Positions 1-8,779 of a stretch of 64,000 nucleotides of DNA are shown in pieces. Each line of letters opens with the position of its first letter. Positions within the stretch are counted from its first letter, which is position 1. The notes beneath the pieces were generated by a model. That model saw only the letters and a program-made list of their open reading frames with translations. It was not told the DNA's origin and did not search any database. Both the position numbers and the translations under genes were made by a program. Source of the stretch: Microvirga ossetica (lineage in GTDB: Bacteria; Pseudomonadota; Alphaproteobacteria; Rhizobiales; Beijerinckiaceae); the NCBI RefSeq assembly GCF_002741015.1, contig NZ_CP016617.1, forward strand, positions 992,001 through 1,056,000. The letters run 5' to 3'.

Positions 1-556
1 GTGCATCGCCAAGGGCAAGGCGCATCGGCCGTACGAATTTGGCTCCAAGGTGGCTGTGGCGGTGACGAACCGGGAAGGCTTTGTGCTCGCCTCCAAGGCG
101 CTGGAGGGCAATCCGTATGATGGCCATACGTTGGACGCCACCATAGACCAGGTCATCACCATGACGGACGTGGAGCCCGTGCGCATCTACGTCGACCAAG
201 GCTATCGTGGGCACGACTATGGGCACGAGGAGCGCGTGTTCATCACGCGACAGCGGCGGGGGCTCACGCCCACGATCAGGCGCGAGCTGAGACGCCGGTC
301 GGCGATCGAGCCGATGATCGGCCACATGAAGGCGGACGGGCGGCTCTCACGTAATCACCTGCTCGGAGCCGCGGGCGACGCGATGAACGCCCTGCTCGTG
401 GCCGCCGACATAACCTGCGACTGATCCTGAACTGGCTCAGGCCTTTTGTTGCTTGGCTCTTGGCAGCCCTGATGGGCTCATCCGCGCAATCGGATACTTC
501 CAATGATCTCTGGAAGCCAATCGCCGCCTGATCAAACACCATTATTCAGGGCCGAC
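1..556 (+). mobile_element. IS5-type element, 3' portion (left part outside window)
   Basis: This is the right-hand part of an IS5-family element. The transposase C-terminal region is followed by a terminal sequence ending around TTCAGGGCCGAC (546-556). A second, inverted relative at 13124-13450 ends in the near-identical TTCAGGGCTGAC, which is how the boundary was placed. The left end lies before base 1. No target duplication can be tested. Confidence 0.7.
2..531 (+). pseudogene. IS5-family transposase, C-terminal part, frameshifted
   Basis: The reading frame is open from base 2 (GKAHRPYEFG, then GNPYDGHTL, then DQGYRGHDYG) through the conserved RRRSAIEPMIGHMKADGR block carrying the catalytic Glu of the DDE triad. 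It meets a stop at 424. Near base 400 the expected C-terminus (RHNLRLILNWLRPF) continues in another frame to a stop at 529-531, so one small indel has broken the gene. The first half, with the first catalytic Asp, lies outside the window. It is probably inactive as it stands. Confidence 0.75.
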
Positions 557-565
557 GAATTAGTG

Positions 566-600
566 TTGACAAGAAGTCTGCAATCGGTGCCATGGCAGAA
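566..600 (+). repeat. 35-bp dispersed repeat, copy 1
   Basis: The sequence starts TTGACAAGAAGTC and ends GGTGCCATGGCAGAA. It matches 62244-62278 at 30 of 35 positions. It sits directly outside the IS5 end. It opens with a TTGACA hexamer, so it could be a promoter remnant, but no clear -10 box is seen. Confidence 0.5.
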
Positions 601-786
601 GAGCATACGTCCCTCGCGGTAGAGCCGAGGTCAGCCTACCTGTTGCAGGGACCTTCACAGTCAGAGTGGGAGCAAAGCATCCCAGCCGTGGGCCGTCTGC
701 GATTCTCAACCACCTTCAGCAATTTCAGATCGTCGTTCGTTTCCCGGCAGGAAGGTCTTGCTTGAACCCAGCGATGTGCCGGGCTC

Positions 787-1647
787 TTAGAGGCCCTCGC
801 TCACCCGAGTCTGGTCGTAAGCCCGGCGCACCGTTCCCTTGCCGTAGGTCCGCTCCAGGCGACGCACGATGAAATGTCCACGGGCGAGCGTCTGAAAATG
901 GTCGATGAAGGCGGCGTTGACCGCCGCGCCGCCGATCGCCCCGACAATCGGAACGGCCTGGGCCGCGACCTTCTGCGAGACCACTACGCCGAACCGTGAG
1001 CCGATCTGGGCCAGCAGGCGCACGATGGCCGAGGCGCTCTCGTCCACGACCCCACGCCCGGCTATCTGCTGCAGGGCACGAGTGACGGACTTCGCCATTG
1101 CCGCCCGTACCGCGAAGTAGCCGGCTTCATGCGCGTTGCCCGAGCCGGTGTGTCCGCCCAGAGCGAAGACCTGGAGGCAGGCCAGTGCCGTCTCGGGATG
1201 TTCGAGATCCTCACCCTCGCTCTGGGCGATCCGGGCAATCGACCGCAGCATGATCGCCGTCGAGATCGGGAGCTCCACCAGGACGGCTGATACGCCCAGC
1301 GCTCCACCCATGGCGCCCGACAGGATCGCAAGAGCCTTGTGAGCGCGGGTTTCCGGATCCCTGCCCTCCTTTGGGATCGTCCGGAGCGCATAGCGCAGTG
1401 CTCGGGTGAGCGCCGCCTGCGTGGCTTTCGAGATCATGTCGGATGCGACCTGGGGAAGAGCCTGCCCGAGCAGCTCGATCGGCCGCCCGGCCAAGGCCGA
1501 CAGTCGGCCGATGTAGCTTGGCCCCTCCAGCGCGCGGACGGCCTGTCTTAAGGCCGCGCGGTCCTCCTCAGACAGGGCGATCTCCGGAGTTGCGACGTTG
1601 CCTGCGGATGCCGGAAGCGGTTCCTGGCGGCGAAGTTCCTGGCTCAT
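787..1647 (-). CDS. EcsC family protein
   Basis: A 286-residue protein of the EcsC family, a widespread family of unclear biochemical role named after the third gene of the Bacillus ecs locus. The N-terminal 30 residues are polar. The core has the usual glycine-rich hydrophobic stretches: AILSGAMGGALGVSAVLVELP, and a later VAAQAVPIVGAIGGAAVNAAFIDHF. The hydrophobic stretches could associate with membrane. There is no signal peptide. The gene stands alone on the minus strand between an IS remnant and an empty 550-bp stretch. Family call is good, function unknown. Confidence 0.85.
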   Translation of the reverse strand: MSQELRRQEPLPASAGNVATPEIALSEEDRAALRQAVRALEGPSYIGRLSALAGRPIELLGQALPQVASDMISKATQAALTRALRYALRTIPKEGRDPETRAHKALAILSGAMGGALGVSAVLVELPISTAIMLRSIARIAQSEGEDLEHPETALACLQVFALGGHTGSGNAHEAGYFAVRAAMAKSVTRALQQIAGRGVVDESASAIVRLLAQIGSRFGVVVSQKVAAQAVPIVGAIGGAAVNAAFIDHFQTLARGHFIVRRLERTYGKGTVRRAYDQTRVSEGL

Positions 1648-2196
1648 CCATCCTATCTGGGGATGCGGGTCCGCTTCGGATAGCCCACGCCTTGTCTCCT
1701 AAGGCTGGCTCCGCACCGCATCTGGTTACACGTCGAACACGTCCGGGCAGCTTCCCCCATCTGGCTAAGGATCCGCCACGGCCATGGGATTGCGCGCACT
1801 CGGCGGAGCGGACCACTGCGATATCTCCACCCATTGCCCACCGCGGCAGCGACGCTCTCTCTACGGAACCCGACCAGACGTCGCCGCCGACGGTTCGGCT
1901 TCAGGAGCGGATCGAGCTTGCCGCATCTCGATCGGGCTTGATCGCCGTTGGGGTCCTCGGAACGGTTTGCGCCAAGCGGTACGGTGAGTCGGTCTCCATC
2001 ACACCTGCCTGACGCTGATCCGTGTTTAATAAGCGGCCAGAAAGCCGTCACGGGTCTTGGATGGACGACAAGAGAGCCTCTAAGCCGCGTGTCGGTAGGT
2101 TTCCCCACATTCCACACCCTGGGAACAAATCAAGAACAATTTCGTGGTGGGGCGGGGCACGAAGCAGTACCATTGCGGCTTTCAAGGGAGACGCTA
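1648..2196. other. intergenic stretch, no gene recognised
   Basis: About 550 bp upstream of both the EcsC gene and the small plus-strand gene. The open frames in it are Arg/Pro-rich with no family resemblance and no good ribosome binding site. It must contain the divergent promoters, but no clear boxes are seen. Confidence 0.4.
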
Positions 2197-2445
2197 ATGA
2201 CTGAGCCGGGACGGACGCAACGTGACATTGATCCGATCGAAGCCGATGTCACGGCCGTGATCGAGGCCTGCGGCGGTGATGCGAGGACCGCTATCAGGGC
2301 CCTCCTCATCGAGCAACTCATTCAGGAGCAACGGATCGAACGGTTAGCCGCAGCCCTGTCATTCGGTTATGTCCGGGGACAGATCGGCGTTACGGCTGAG
2401 CAGATCAAGCCGAAGTCTCTGGGCGCAGTTGGCGCGATGAGTTGA
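2197..2445 (+). CDS. small hypothetical protein (82 aa)
   Basis: ATG at 2197 is preceded by AAGGGAG at a good distance, which decides this start over longer upstream options. The product is acidic at its N-terminus and mostly helical (VTAVIEACGGDARTAIRALLIEQLIQEQRIERLAAALSFGYVRG). It has no membrane segment or signal. The pattern fits small conserved proteins of Methylobacteriaceae, but no function is recognised. Confidence 0.6.
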   Translation: MTEPGRTQRDIDPIEADVTAVIEACGGDARTAIRALLIEQLIQEQRIERLAAALSFGYVRGQIGVTAEQIKPKSLGAVGAMS

Positions 2446-2611
2446 TTGCTGCCCTTTGGATTAGTTGGAAAGGACCGGGACAGCGGCATTGCTCGGCGGG
2501 CCATGCCGCAGGGATTCGACGGATGGATGCCTCACGGCGCCATCACGTGCGCTCAAATCGATTGGTACGAACAACGCTTGGAGCATTCTCCTGATCTTGG
2601 AGGTGCAGGCG

Positions 2612-3120
2612 ATGAAGGATGACTTGGCCACGACGGAGCAGGCAATGAACGTGCAGACTCGCCTGGAAGCCAATGCGATCCTCGATCGCCTCGTCGCAGA
2701 TGGCTCTACCTTCTCCCGAAACGACGCGCTGCGCTTGATTGAGTTGATCCCCGTCACCCCCGTTCGCGGTTTGCGTTCAAGGGCATTTTCAAAGGACCAG
2801 GCTCCGGCATCAGAGGGCATGCGCCTGGTCATGGTGACGTTGAACTTAAGGAAGAATCCAAGGAGAAGACGATCACGCTCAACCTGCCGGCTTCGCACAG
2901 GATCGGCGGATATGTGGTGATGCACACGCCCGGCTCGATCTATATCGAGTTGATGTGGGCCGAAACCAAGTTGGACCAATCAGGATTGAGTTGCTTGCTC
3001 AATTATAATCGAGCCAGCAAGGAGCCTGAAGACATGCGGATCGCCGCCCAGAAGTCACTGTCGCTGCTTTTCCTCACCTTCAACTACATCTCGTCCGTGT
3101 CCTGGAAGCAGCCCGGGTAG
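2612..3120 (+). pseudogene. hypothetical protein, probably frameshifted
   Basis: ATG at 2612 follows a GGAGG. Its frame gives a plausible helical start (NVQTRLEANAILDRLVADGS, NDALRLIELIPVTP), then turns Arg-rich and stops at 2920. From about 2764 another frame looks coding (FAFKGIFKGPGSG, EEKTITLNLPASHRIGGYVV) and runs to 3120. I infer one gene with an indel around 2755-2765. No family recognised; it may instead be two unrelated fragments. Confidence 0.3.
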
Positions 3121-3376
3121 GTTTGAGGCAGCGCCGTTGGTGACGACGACGTTCGGTTGCCGCTCTGCTAAGCGGTCGTATGCTAAGGCTGAAAACGGCA
3201 GCTCTATTGCTTGGGGAGTAGTGGACGACAGACCCGTCCGCAGGCGTGGTCTCAAGTGTGGAACGTAGGCCCGATCCGGTGCCGGGGCGCTACCATAAGT
3301 CGGGAACCGCAGAAGGTTACCATGACCTATGAGCGCTTCTCTTTGCCCGAATCCGGGGGTGAGACTTGTTTTGCTA

Positions 3377-3727
3377 TCACGCACCCGCAAGAAGGGCAGC
3401 CAGTTCTCGGCTGTAGTTCTCCCGCCGTTGGTGATGGCGGGATTCAAGCATTGTAAGTGCACGATCCTTGACATGCGAATTCGGTAATGTCGCGATGAGG
3501 TCCTGTCGCTGCCGTTCGTATTGATCATCCATTTCCTTCAAGATGGCTTGAAGGGACTTTACGAGAGGATGATCCTCGACAAGTGTCGGCTCTGCGGTTT
3601 GACAAATCACTCTCTGCTCCCAGGGAACACAGCGCTCCAGCCACTTGTGTGGGAAAATAAGTGCCGCGTCTGTCGGGAAAACGACAAATCCGATGAATCC
3701 AATGTGCTTTGGCGTATACTTCCGCAC
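3377..3727 (-). CDS. hypothetical protein (116 aa)
   Basis: The frame encodes a soluble protein with balanced composition. An N-terminal part (GFIGFVVFPTDAALIFPHKWLE) is followed by a charged, probably helical C-terminal half (SLQAILKEMDDQYERQRQDLIA, ESRHHQRRENYSRELAALL). The GTG start lacks a clear ribosome binding site, so the true start is uncertain. No family recognised. Confidence 0.4.
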   Translation of the reverse strand: MRKYTPKHIGFIGFVVFPTDAALIFPHKWLERCVPWEQRVICQTAEPTLVEDHPLVKSLQAILKEMDDQYERQRQDLIATLPNSHVKDRALTMLESRHHQRRENYSRELAALLAGA

Positions 3728-3979
3728 TGCGCTTCATCACTAGACAAGGTTTGCTGAAACAATTGTCATTTCAACTGCCAAGAAGAACGCGTGACGTGCA
3801 TTGCCAGCCGGCTCAATACCTTACGTTTATTCTCACAGCGCTGTTCATCAGGCAGACACGGATTGTTTACCGCAGTCGCGGCAGAATGCCCGCTGGGCGC
3901 GTGGCGCATCAGCCCGAACAGGAACTCTGGTGCCATTGGTGGATGGTGTCAGTGTGGTTGGAGGGCTTCCTCTCCGCTG

Positions 3980-4024
3980 ACGCCCTGGCTGAGGGTTTTC
4001 AGACAGCACCCTTAGCCAGGGCGC
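3980..4024. repeat. hairpin repeat, copy 1
   Basis: Arms CGCCCTGGCT (3981-3990) and AGCCAGGGCG (4014-4023) are exact inverted copies. The loop contains TTTTCAGACAGCACC. The copy at 11609-11650 has the same architecture and almost the same loop core. This is a small dispersed palindrome rather than a classical terminator, because no T-run follows. Confidence 0.45.
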
Positions 4025-4094
4025 TTGGACACGCAACCGGCACGCTAGTTGAAGATCAAGCCAGAACAGGGATTGGTCAGCAGGAGAGAGTGCC

Positions 4095-4364
4095 GTGGCC
4101 CGTTACTATTTCGATGTCCGAAACGGGAAGCCGCCCGTGCACGATGACGACGGCGCAGAGTTCGACAACCTCGATGCGGCTGTGCAGGCGGCAGCCCGCT
4201 CGGCGGCTGAGATCGGCACGAGCCGGCTGGCAGGAGGCGATTTCAGCGATGTCGTGATTGAGGTGCGGGACGAGCAGAACCAGCGTGTCGCCACTGTAAC
4301 GGCGTCGATGCGGATCGAGCGGCACGGCTCATCCTATCAGGGACCGCATTCCTGGAGTGCGTAA
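4095..4364 (+). CDS. DUF6894 family protein
   Basis: An 89-residue protein. It has the family's opening (ARYYFDVRNG), then an acidic DDDGAEFDNLDAAVQAAARSA segment and a C-terminal VVIEVRDEQNQRVATVTASMRIER strand region. This small alpha/beta family is frequent in Hyphomicrobiales, often in many copies, and has no assigned function. The GTG start at 4095 is preceded by GGAGAGAG. It stands alone here. Confidence 0.8.
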   Translation: MARYYFDVRNGKPPVHDDDGAEFDNLDAAVQAAARSAAEIGTSRLAGGDFSDVVIEVRDEQNQRVATVTASMRIERHGSSYQGPHSWSA

Positions 4365-4516
4365 GTCCCGAGAGGTCATCATACAACGTCCTGCTGGGCA
4401 CTTCCATCGGTGCGCCTGATCCACCGGCGCAGGTGGGAGGAACGCCTTGGCCGTATTGGCAACCAATTATCGGCCCGCTACGTTGTCTGCGATGTGTGAC
4501 GCACGGAGGGTTCCGA

Positions 4517-4654
4517 ATGAGCCGGAAGGATCGTGTTGCGCTATGGGGACGCCTATGACTTATCCTGCTGTCTCTTGCCCTGATTGGCGGCATTGTGACC
4601 GAGCCGCTCCTGCGGCCCTTGTGGTCCCCGCCCCTGACCATTGCCCAGCAATAG
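4517..4654 (+). pseudogene. small one-pass membrane protein with in-frame TGA
   Basis: ATG at 4517 has a strong GGAGGG ribosome binding site. The frame reads MSRKDRVALWGRL, then TGA (4556-4558). It continues in the same frame as LILLSLALIGGIVTEPLLRP to a TAG at 4652-4654. Without the TGA it would be a 45-residue protein with one membrane helix. A single base change (for example from TGG) explains the stop. Function unknown. Confidence 0.4.
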
Positions 4655-4735
4655 CAACAACCGCTCATCAGAGATCCGGCCCTGGTCGCGCTCCTGACCG
4701 AGGTCGTCGAAGACAACGATCCCCGTGCGAACCTG

Positions 4736-5167
4736 TTACTGTGGCGGGGCTGCTTTCAAGGCTCGGTCGATCGTCTCTACCATCTCCGTAAGGCGGTAAG
4801 GCTTGGCGAGGAAAGGCACTCCCACTTTCTCGCACATCCCATGGCAGATCCGCGAGCGGCCCGAGGTCAAGACAATCGACACGAGCGGTTGGAGAGACAA
4901 GGCAGCCTGCGCCAGCTCAAAGCCGTCCTGACCGCCCAGATCGATGTCAGTAAACAGAACATCCACTGACATTTCTCTCAGAATAATCTCGGCCTCTTCC
5001 GCGCTGGCCGCTGTGAAGACCTCGTAGCCTGCGTCCCTCAGGACCTCAGTCGCGATCTCACCGATGATCAACTCGTCCTCCACGACGAGAACACGCTCGC
5101 GCAGGGACTTCGGGGCTGGGTTCTTCTTCGGTTCGGAGCGGGTCCACGGGGACAGGATCGGTGTCAT
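4736..5167 (-). CDS. single-domain response regulator (receiver domain)
   Basis: About 143 residues, essentially one CheY-like receiver domain. The acidic pair is in VLVVEDE, the phospho-acceptor Asp in DVLFTDIDLGGQDG, the switch Ser/Thr in IVLTSGR, and the conserved Lys in FLAKPYR. There is no output domain, so it should act by phospho-transfer or protein contact. ATG at 5167 has GAGG 8 nt upstream and is preferred to a GTG 21 nt earlier. No sensor kinase is adjacent, so the partner is unknown. Confidence 0.85.
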   Translation of the reverse strand: MTPILSPWTRSEPKKNPAPKSLRERVLVVEDELIIGEIATEVLRDAGYEVFTAASAEEAEIILREMSVDVLFTDIDLGGQDGFELAQAALSLQPLVSIVLTSGRSRICHGMCEKVGVPFLAKPYRLTEMVETIDRALKAAPPQ

Positions 5168-5845
5168 GTACGCAACCTCACTGAACACATCCGGGTGGTT
5201 AACGGCCTATTGTGGCAGGTGTTCAGGGCGGGATGCGACAAGTCTCCGGTATGGTCAGCAGATCGTTAAGGCCTGATGCGGCGCGCTTGATCAGGGCGAC
5301 ACCGCGATAACATCCGGTGCCCCACGTCGGATCTCTGGTCATGCATCCTCAGAGCGGAGCGCGTTCGATCTCAAATGAAGAGTACCGGTCAAGTCCGCCG
5401 ATGAGAGGGATCGCGGTTTCTCGCCATAACCAGGATTCCTGTTGGACAATCGGTGTGCCAAGGCAAGCCTCGCGCTCGTCATGAACGCGGCAGTCCATCT
5501 TCCCTGCCCGTTTGTCGCACCCCGGTTGAGCTGTTGCTGCACTGCACCATCTGGCGTCGTACTTTGTTATGCCGGCGGAGGTGGAAAATTGCTTGAGCGA
5601 TTGTTGAAGTCCGTGTCGCCAGGGGCGGATGCTGTCGACATCGGCTTGGTCGCAACCGCCATGACAGCCGTCGTCACCGCTATTCTCATCTGCAGCCAGT
5701 TGCCTTAGGCGGCAAATTTGGCTGGGGTTCGATGGAACGAACCGGCTTTCCCTTGCTACAGCCACCTGACAGCCCGTTGTGAGTTATGCTCGAAAAGCAT
5801 AGCCGTACCCCATCAAAAGCAGCTCCCCATCGCCAAGCTGGACCC
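5168..5845. other. intergenic stretch, no convincing gene
   Basis: About 680 bp. Frames on both strands are short and mixed in composition. One plus-strand frame ending at 5708 finishes with a membrane-like DIGLVATAMTAVVTAILI segment but has no start context. I do not call a gene. Confidence 0.35.
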
Positions 5846-6070
5846 CTATATGCTGCGGTGCAGCAATCGCGACGGTACTTTATTTGAGCCGCTTCTGCGT
5901 AGGGGGAATTCATGTTCATGATCTACATTCTTTCCAAAATCCGCAGCCTCAAGCTCGATCGCCAGACGTGAGCGAGCACCGTTGTCCAACGATCCAAGCA
6001 GACCCGTCAAAGCAGCATCAATGCCAGCACCCAAGAAGAAGGCGTCAGGCGTCCGGACATCGATCCGCTT
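5846..6070 (-). pseudogene. gene fragment truncated by the IS3-type element
   Basis: The minus-strand frame reads RIDVRTPDAFFLGAGIDAAL, then RSRLAIELEAADFGKNVDHE, and stops at 5846. It is open right up to the left end of the IS element at 6071, so the 5' part has been removed or displaced. No family recognised. Confidence 0.25.
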
Positions 6071-6133
6071 TGACCTGCCGCTGAAATTTTCCTCCACGTT
6101 GAGTTAGAGTCCGGCCCCTCACAAGGACGGACA

Positions 6134-6400
6134 ATGAAGCGTTCACGGTTCACGGAAGAGCAGATTATTGGGATTTTGCGGGAGCAGGAGGCTGGGGCAA
6201 AGGCGGCCGACCTGTGCCGCAAGCATGGCATGTCGGAAGCCACCCTGTACAACTGGAAAGCCAAGTTCGGCGGCATGGATGTCTCCGAGGCCAAACGGTT
6301 GAAGGCGCTTGAGGATGAGAACGCCAAACTGAAGAAGCTGCTGGCGGAGACGATGCTCGATGCCTCGGCCTTGCGCGAGCTGCTCGCAAAAAAGTGGTAG
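6134..6400 (+). CDS. IS3-family transposase OrfA
   Basis: An 88-residue OrfA of the IS407 type. It has a helix-turn-helix (SRFTEEQIIGILREQEAG, DLCRKHGMSEATLYNWKAKF) followed by a leucine-zipper-like coiled coil (EAKRLKALEDENAKLKKLLAE). It binds the element's ends and, when fused to OrfB by frameshifting, supplies the DNA-binding part of the transposase. Its 3' end overlaps OrfB in the -1 frame. Confidence 0.9.
   Translation: MKRSRFTEEQIIGILREQEAGAKAADLCRKHGMSEATLYNWKAKFGGMDVSEAKRLKALEDENAKLKKLLAETMLDASALRELLAKKW
6388..6394 (+). promoter_or_regulatory. A6G slippery heptamer for -1 frameshifting
   Basis: AAAAAAG lies at the OrfA/OrfB overlap, six nucleotides before the OrfA stop. OrfB starts in the -1 frame immediately after. 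This is the classical IS3-family programmed frameshift site, which makes OrfAB. Confidence 0.75.
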
Positions 6401-7321
6401 GGCCCGCCGCTCAGCGCGAAGCCGTCGCGCACCTGCAGGCCAGCTTTGGCCTGTCGGAACGGCGGGCCTGTTCCCTCATCGGAGTGGATCGCACCACGAT
6501 CCGCTATCGCTCCTGCCGGCCGGATGATGCAGCCCTGCGGGGCCGGCTGCGCGAGCTGGCTCACGAACGGCGTCGTTTCGGCTATCGGCGGCTGTTTGTG
6601 CTGCTGCGCCGAAGGCGAGACCGCGGGTCTGAACCGGGTCTATCGCCTGTATCGTGAGGAGGGCCTGACGGTTCGCAGGCGTCAGGCGCGCCGACGGGCT
6701 GTGGGAACACGGGCGCCGATCCTGGTGGAGGCAAAAGCCAACGCGCGCTGGTCGCTCGACTTTGTCCATGATCAGTTTGCCAACGGCCGGCGCTTTCGCA
6801 TCCTGAACATCGTCGATGACGTGACGCGGGAATGCCTGGCGACGATCCCCGACACCTCGATCTCGGGCAAGCGGGTCGCCCGGGAGCTGGAAACGGTGAT
6901 GACGCGCCGAGGCAAGCCAGGGATGATTGTCTCCGATAATGGCACCGAACTGACCTCGCATGCTATTCTCGCCTGGTGCGCCGAGCATCGGATCGAGTGG
7001 CATTACATTGCCCCAGGCAAGCCAATGCAGAACGGCTACATTGAGTCGTTCAACGGCCGCATGCGGGATGAGCTGTTGAACGAGAGCCTGTTCTTCGGGC
7101 TGGATCATGCCCGCGAGCTGATCGCGGCCTGGGTCGCCGATTACAATACCGCGAGGCCGCATTCCTCATTAGGCTATCAGACACCCACGGCCTATGCCGC
7201 GGGCCTGAGAACCGCAAGGGACCATCACGCTGCGCAACGGACAGGCTCCGCGCGCTGGCCCCTTGCTCCTGTCGCGCCACACGGCGTAACACCTGCCGAG
7301 GCTCTAACAGCGGCTGGATGA
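6394..7321 (+). pseudogene. IS3-family transposase OrfB, frameshifted
   Basis: The N-terminal part (REAVAHLQASFGLSERRACS, RRFGYRRLFVLLRR) is in one frame and the catalytic integrase core in the next. The change falls near 6610 and fits one extra C. All three DDE residues are present in the second part: Asp in WSLDFVHD, Asp in IVSDNGTE and Glu in NGYIESFNGRMRDE. The shift should prevent full-length OrfB or OrfAB, so the copy is probably inactive unless the base is a sequence error. Confidence 0.8.
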
Positions 7322-7339
7322 AACTTCAGTGGCAGGTCA

Positions 7340-7530
7340 CCCGCAGGGCTCATGTCCAATGGCCGCAGCGGCCGCTCGAATCTCCACTCGTCCGGATCAA
7401 CAAACCCGGGAACCGGGCGGTCCTCCGGCACGGCACAGGTGAGATCCGGCCGCCGCATGTTGCGGAACAGGTTGTAGGTGCATTCCCGCGCGTGTGCTCG
7501 GGCCGGAGCCAGGAACTGAATTGATGACAT
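7340..7530 (-). pseudogene. hypothetical protein truncated by the IS3-type element
   Basis: ATG at 7530 is preceded by AAGGATCCTC. The frame reads SSIQFLAPARAHARECTYNL, then RRPDLTCAVPEDRPVPGFVD and DEWRFERPLRPLD, and then runs straight into the right inverted repeat at 7339. It looks like a small conserved protein cut at its 3' end. The fragment on the other side of the IS does not obviously continue it. Confidence 0.4.
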
Positions 7531-7745
7531 GAGGATCCTTGAGGCTGGCGCCTTTGGACAGGCCTTCGTGCACAGCATCTGGAGCATGTCTTACCTCAGG
7601 CAGCAGGGATTCTGTATCACTCTTGCGGGGTACCCGGAGCAAGTGGGGTCGTCAGAGGCATGAGCTTCCCTGCCCCCGCCGGCAGAGGGCAAACCTGCCT
7701 CAGAGAAGCCGCTGGGCGATGCAGGGCGACGCGTGACCACGCCGC

Positions 7746-7961
7746 TCATGTCGCGCGTTTCCCGGCACCAGATCCAGCCATGAAAGGCTTTGTGTAGACC
7801 AGGCGCCGGTGCCAAGGGCACCAGCTCGATCCCTCCTGTGTCTCACTTCCGCAGAAGATCGCTTTCGATTGATCGTCCGAGACAATGAAGCGGCATTGCC
7901 GGGCCTGGAGCTTGACCAGGGTGGTTCGGGTCTGCGGGGACGGTTCGCTGATCTCAGGCAT
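7746..7961 (-). CDS. stand-alone GcrA C-terminal (sigma-interaction) domain protein
   Basis: About 71 residues. The segment TTLVKLQARQCRFIV, then AIFCGSETQEGSSWCPWHRRLVY, follows the pattern of the C-terminal domain of the cell-cycle regulator GcrA: a Leu-rich lead, C-R-F, F-C-G and C-x-x-H. In GcrA that domain contacts the sigma-70 factor. The GcrA N-terminal helix-turn-helix is absent. The start at 7961 was chosen by alignment with the broken paralogue at 13594-13818 (both begin MPE); an upstream in-frame extension to 8039 is possible. Function is inferred. Confidence 0.6.
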   Translation of the reverse strand: MPEISEPSPQTRTTLVKLQARQCRFIVSDDQSKAIFCGSETQEGSSWCPWHRRLVYTKPFMAGSGAGKRAT

Positions 7962-8294
7962 GGCTCCGACATCCAGTACAGGACCAGAGTGCAACACGAT
8001 GAGGGCCTGCGAGAGTTCCATATCGGCTCGAGCTATCAACAGCTTGATCGATCTGACCTAATCGGCTGAAGGCGGTGAAGGCAATGCATTTGACCTTTCC
8101 ACGGAGTGAATGCGGGATGCCCCCACATTCATCACACTCAGCTCCTGAATGGACGGCACTTCGCCCCGTTGCTTCAGTCCGCGACGCCAGTTCAAAATGC
8201 CACAGTCCGATGACCAGGGCGATCGGTTGAAGCGTCGCTGCGGGAGCCTAGCCTTGATCAGGGGACGACTTGATGGACGATCCAGGAGGGGAGC

Positions 8295-8609
8295 ATGGGT
8301 GAGTGGAGGACGGTTTTTGAGGAAGAGGTCGAGGGGCGCCTGGTCACGGTCAAGATCTACCGGAGCGAGGACACCGCGGATGACGACGGGGACGAAGGCC
8401 CCGCCGTGAGGGTGACGACAACCTCGGTCGATAATTATCCCGGCGTGTTGGAGGACGAGGATGGCGATACGCTCTTGCTCGAGCGCGAGGATACCGGCCG
8501 TCTGATGACCTTGGAGCCTTACAGCCTTGATGACCTTGCGGGCGAACTCATGGAGATCGGCTTTAGCCTCGAGGGGGCGGCCAGTGTCGCCAGCAAGGTT
8601 CCTGGATGA
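8295..8609 (+). CDS. hypothetical acidic protein (104 aa)
   Basis: ATG at 8295 has an excellent AGGAGGGGAG ribosome binding site. The product is strongly acidic (VFEEEVEGR, EDTADDDGDEGPAVRV, YPGVLEDEDGDTLLLEREDTG), with alternating hydrophobic residues suggesting a small beta-rich soluble protein. No signal or membrane segment. No family recognised and no operon partner. Confidence 0.65.
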   Translation: MGEWRTVFEEEVEGRLVTVKIYRSEDTADDDGDEGPAVRVTTTSVDNYPGVLEDEDGDTLLLEREDTGRLMTLEPYSLDDLAGELMEIGFSLEGAASVASKVPG

Positions 8610-8779
8610 CCAGACCGGGCTTGTCGCGCTGGGTGAGGCGACAAGGACGGCAGTGCATCCGTGCCTGTCCTTGTCCCTCAGGCCAACCAACCACCGGGCT
8701 TACCTAAAGCGGCTCGATGACAACCTCATGACGCCGCGATGAATGGCTTTCGGCAGCCACCAGCGCTCAATGGCCCATA

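Larger units (their letters stand above)
6071..7339 (+). mobile_element. IS3-family (IS407-like) insertion sequence
   Basis: The 1269-bp element is bounded by imperfect inverted repeats. The left end starts TGACCTGCCGCTGAAATTTT at 6071, and the right end read inward starts TGACCTGCCACTGAAGTTTC from 7339. It has the two-ORF layout of IS3. The flanking tetranucleotides (GCTT and CCCG) differ, so there is no target duplication; one flank was probably rearranged after insertion. Confidence 0.85.

Noticed and set aside
5442..5708. Plus-strand frame of 88 residues ending in a hydrophobic segment.
   Set aside because: Only the last 25 residues look membrane-like; the rest is Cys-rich with no start context or family match.
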